From positions 19,613,280 to 19,677,279 of the forward strand of contig NC_041712.1 in the NCBI RefSeq assembly GCF_900700375.1: 64,000 nucleotides of DNA. The letters are read 5' to 3'. The notes beneath the pieces are model-generated. The model did not search any database and was not told the origin of the DNA. It saw nothing but the letters and a program-made list of their open reading frames with translations. Origin of the DNA: Denticeps clupeoides. Lineage: Eukaryota > Chordata > Actinopteri > Clupeiformes > Denticipitidae. Made by a program: the position numbers and the translations under genes. Shown one piece after another: positions 63,719-64,000 of the stretch (the first letter of the stretch is position 1; every line of letters begins with the position of its first letter).

Positions 63719-64000
63719 TCATGCAGACGTTGCTGTGAAATATTTTATGCCCATCTGGAGTTTTTCTGCCCACTGGTTCAGTACATGGTTGATTTCCTTG
63801 TTTCTGAAGCAGTAGATGAAGGGATTGATGAATGGAGGGAACACACTGCAGAAGATGAGTAAGGACAATCGGAGGTTTGGAGTGAGATAGACACCAAGCA
63901 TTTGGGAAAAATAAACACCACAACGTGGAAAATAGTAAATGGCTATAATGCAGAGCTGCGCACTGCAGGTGGAGAAGGTTTTCCTCCGACCACCTGCACT
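63719..64000 (-). CDS. Odorant receptor, receptor 5 (3' end only)
   Basis: The C-terminal 93 codons of another receptor run off the right edge, open to base 64,000. They cover ICL3 to the stop: RRKTFSTCSAQLCIIAIYY (TM6), PRCGVYFSQMLGVYLTPNLR, PPFINPFIYCFRNKEINHVL (TM7) and a tail ending TATSA. The TM7-tail sequence is nearest to receptor 2. Core motifs in this part are intact; the 5' end is outside the window. Confidence 0.9.
   Translation of the reverse strand, partial: SAGGRRKTFSTCSAQLCIIAIYYFPRCGVYFSQMLGVYLTPNLRLSLLIFCSVFPPFINPFIYCFRNKEINHVLNQWAEKLQMGIKYFTATSA

Noticed and set aside
63410-63862. 150-codon plus-strand frame at the right edge
   Set aside because: Its 3' half is the antisense of receptor 5 and the 5' half has no known domain.

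Overview
This window comes from a teleost fish nuclear genome. The evidence is multi-exon vertebrate genes with GT-AG introns, CpG-rich promoters, many CA and CT microsatellites, two families of tRNA-derived SINEs with a teleost look, Tc1-type transposon remnants, and an array of fish-type odorant receptor genes. The SINE types would fit an otocephalan or other non-percomorph lineage, but I cannot name the species.

The left two thirds (1-42,830) is a conserved vertebrate block in the order USPL1 (minus, partial), HMGB1 (plus), KATNAL1 (plus), UBL3 (plus). Order and relative orientation match human chromosome 13q12. All exon joins were worked out from splice sites and reading phase. HMGB1 gives 204 residues over 4 coding exons. 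KATNAL1 gives 488 residues over 10 coding exons. UBL3 gives 117 residues over 5 coding exons, with a 12.3 kb first intron. USPL1 is represented by its first three coding exons and runs off the left edge. Each gene has a CpG-rich 5' region: 1.78-2.1 kb, 5.9-7.3 kb, 11.85-12.4 kb and 24.2-25.4 kb.

The right third (42,830-64,000) is gene-poor and rich in repeats. It holds five odorant receptor genes, all on the minus strand: four complete single-exon genes and one cut by the window end. Two of them, at 57 kb and 62-63 kb, are recent duplicates sharing a nearly identical 227-base tract, which points to gene conversion. The 62-63 kb copy has lost the arginine of the DRY motif. Between the receptors lie a broken Ty3/gypsy-type LTR element with another element nested inside it, a solitary related LTR, a large teleost interspersed repeat and several perfect hairpins.

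The four block genes are functionally unrelated: a SUMO protease, a chromatin protein, a microtubule-severing ATPase and a membrane-anchored ubiquitin fold. Their linkage is inherited rather than operon-like. I saw no wholly new system. The best leads are the receptor gene conversion and DRY loss, an unexplained pair of open frames inside UBL3 intron 1, and several structured non-coding elements.
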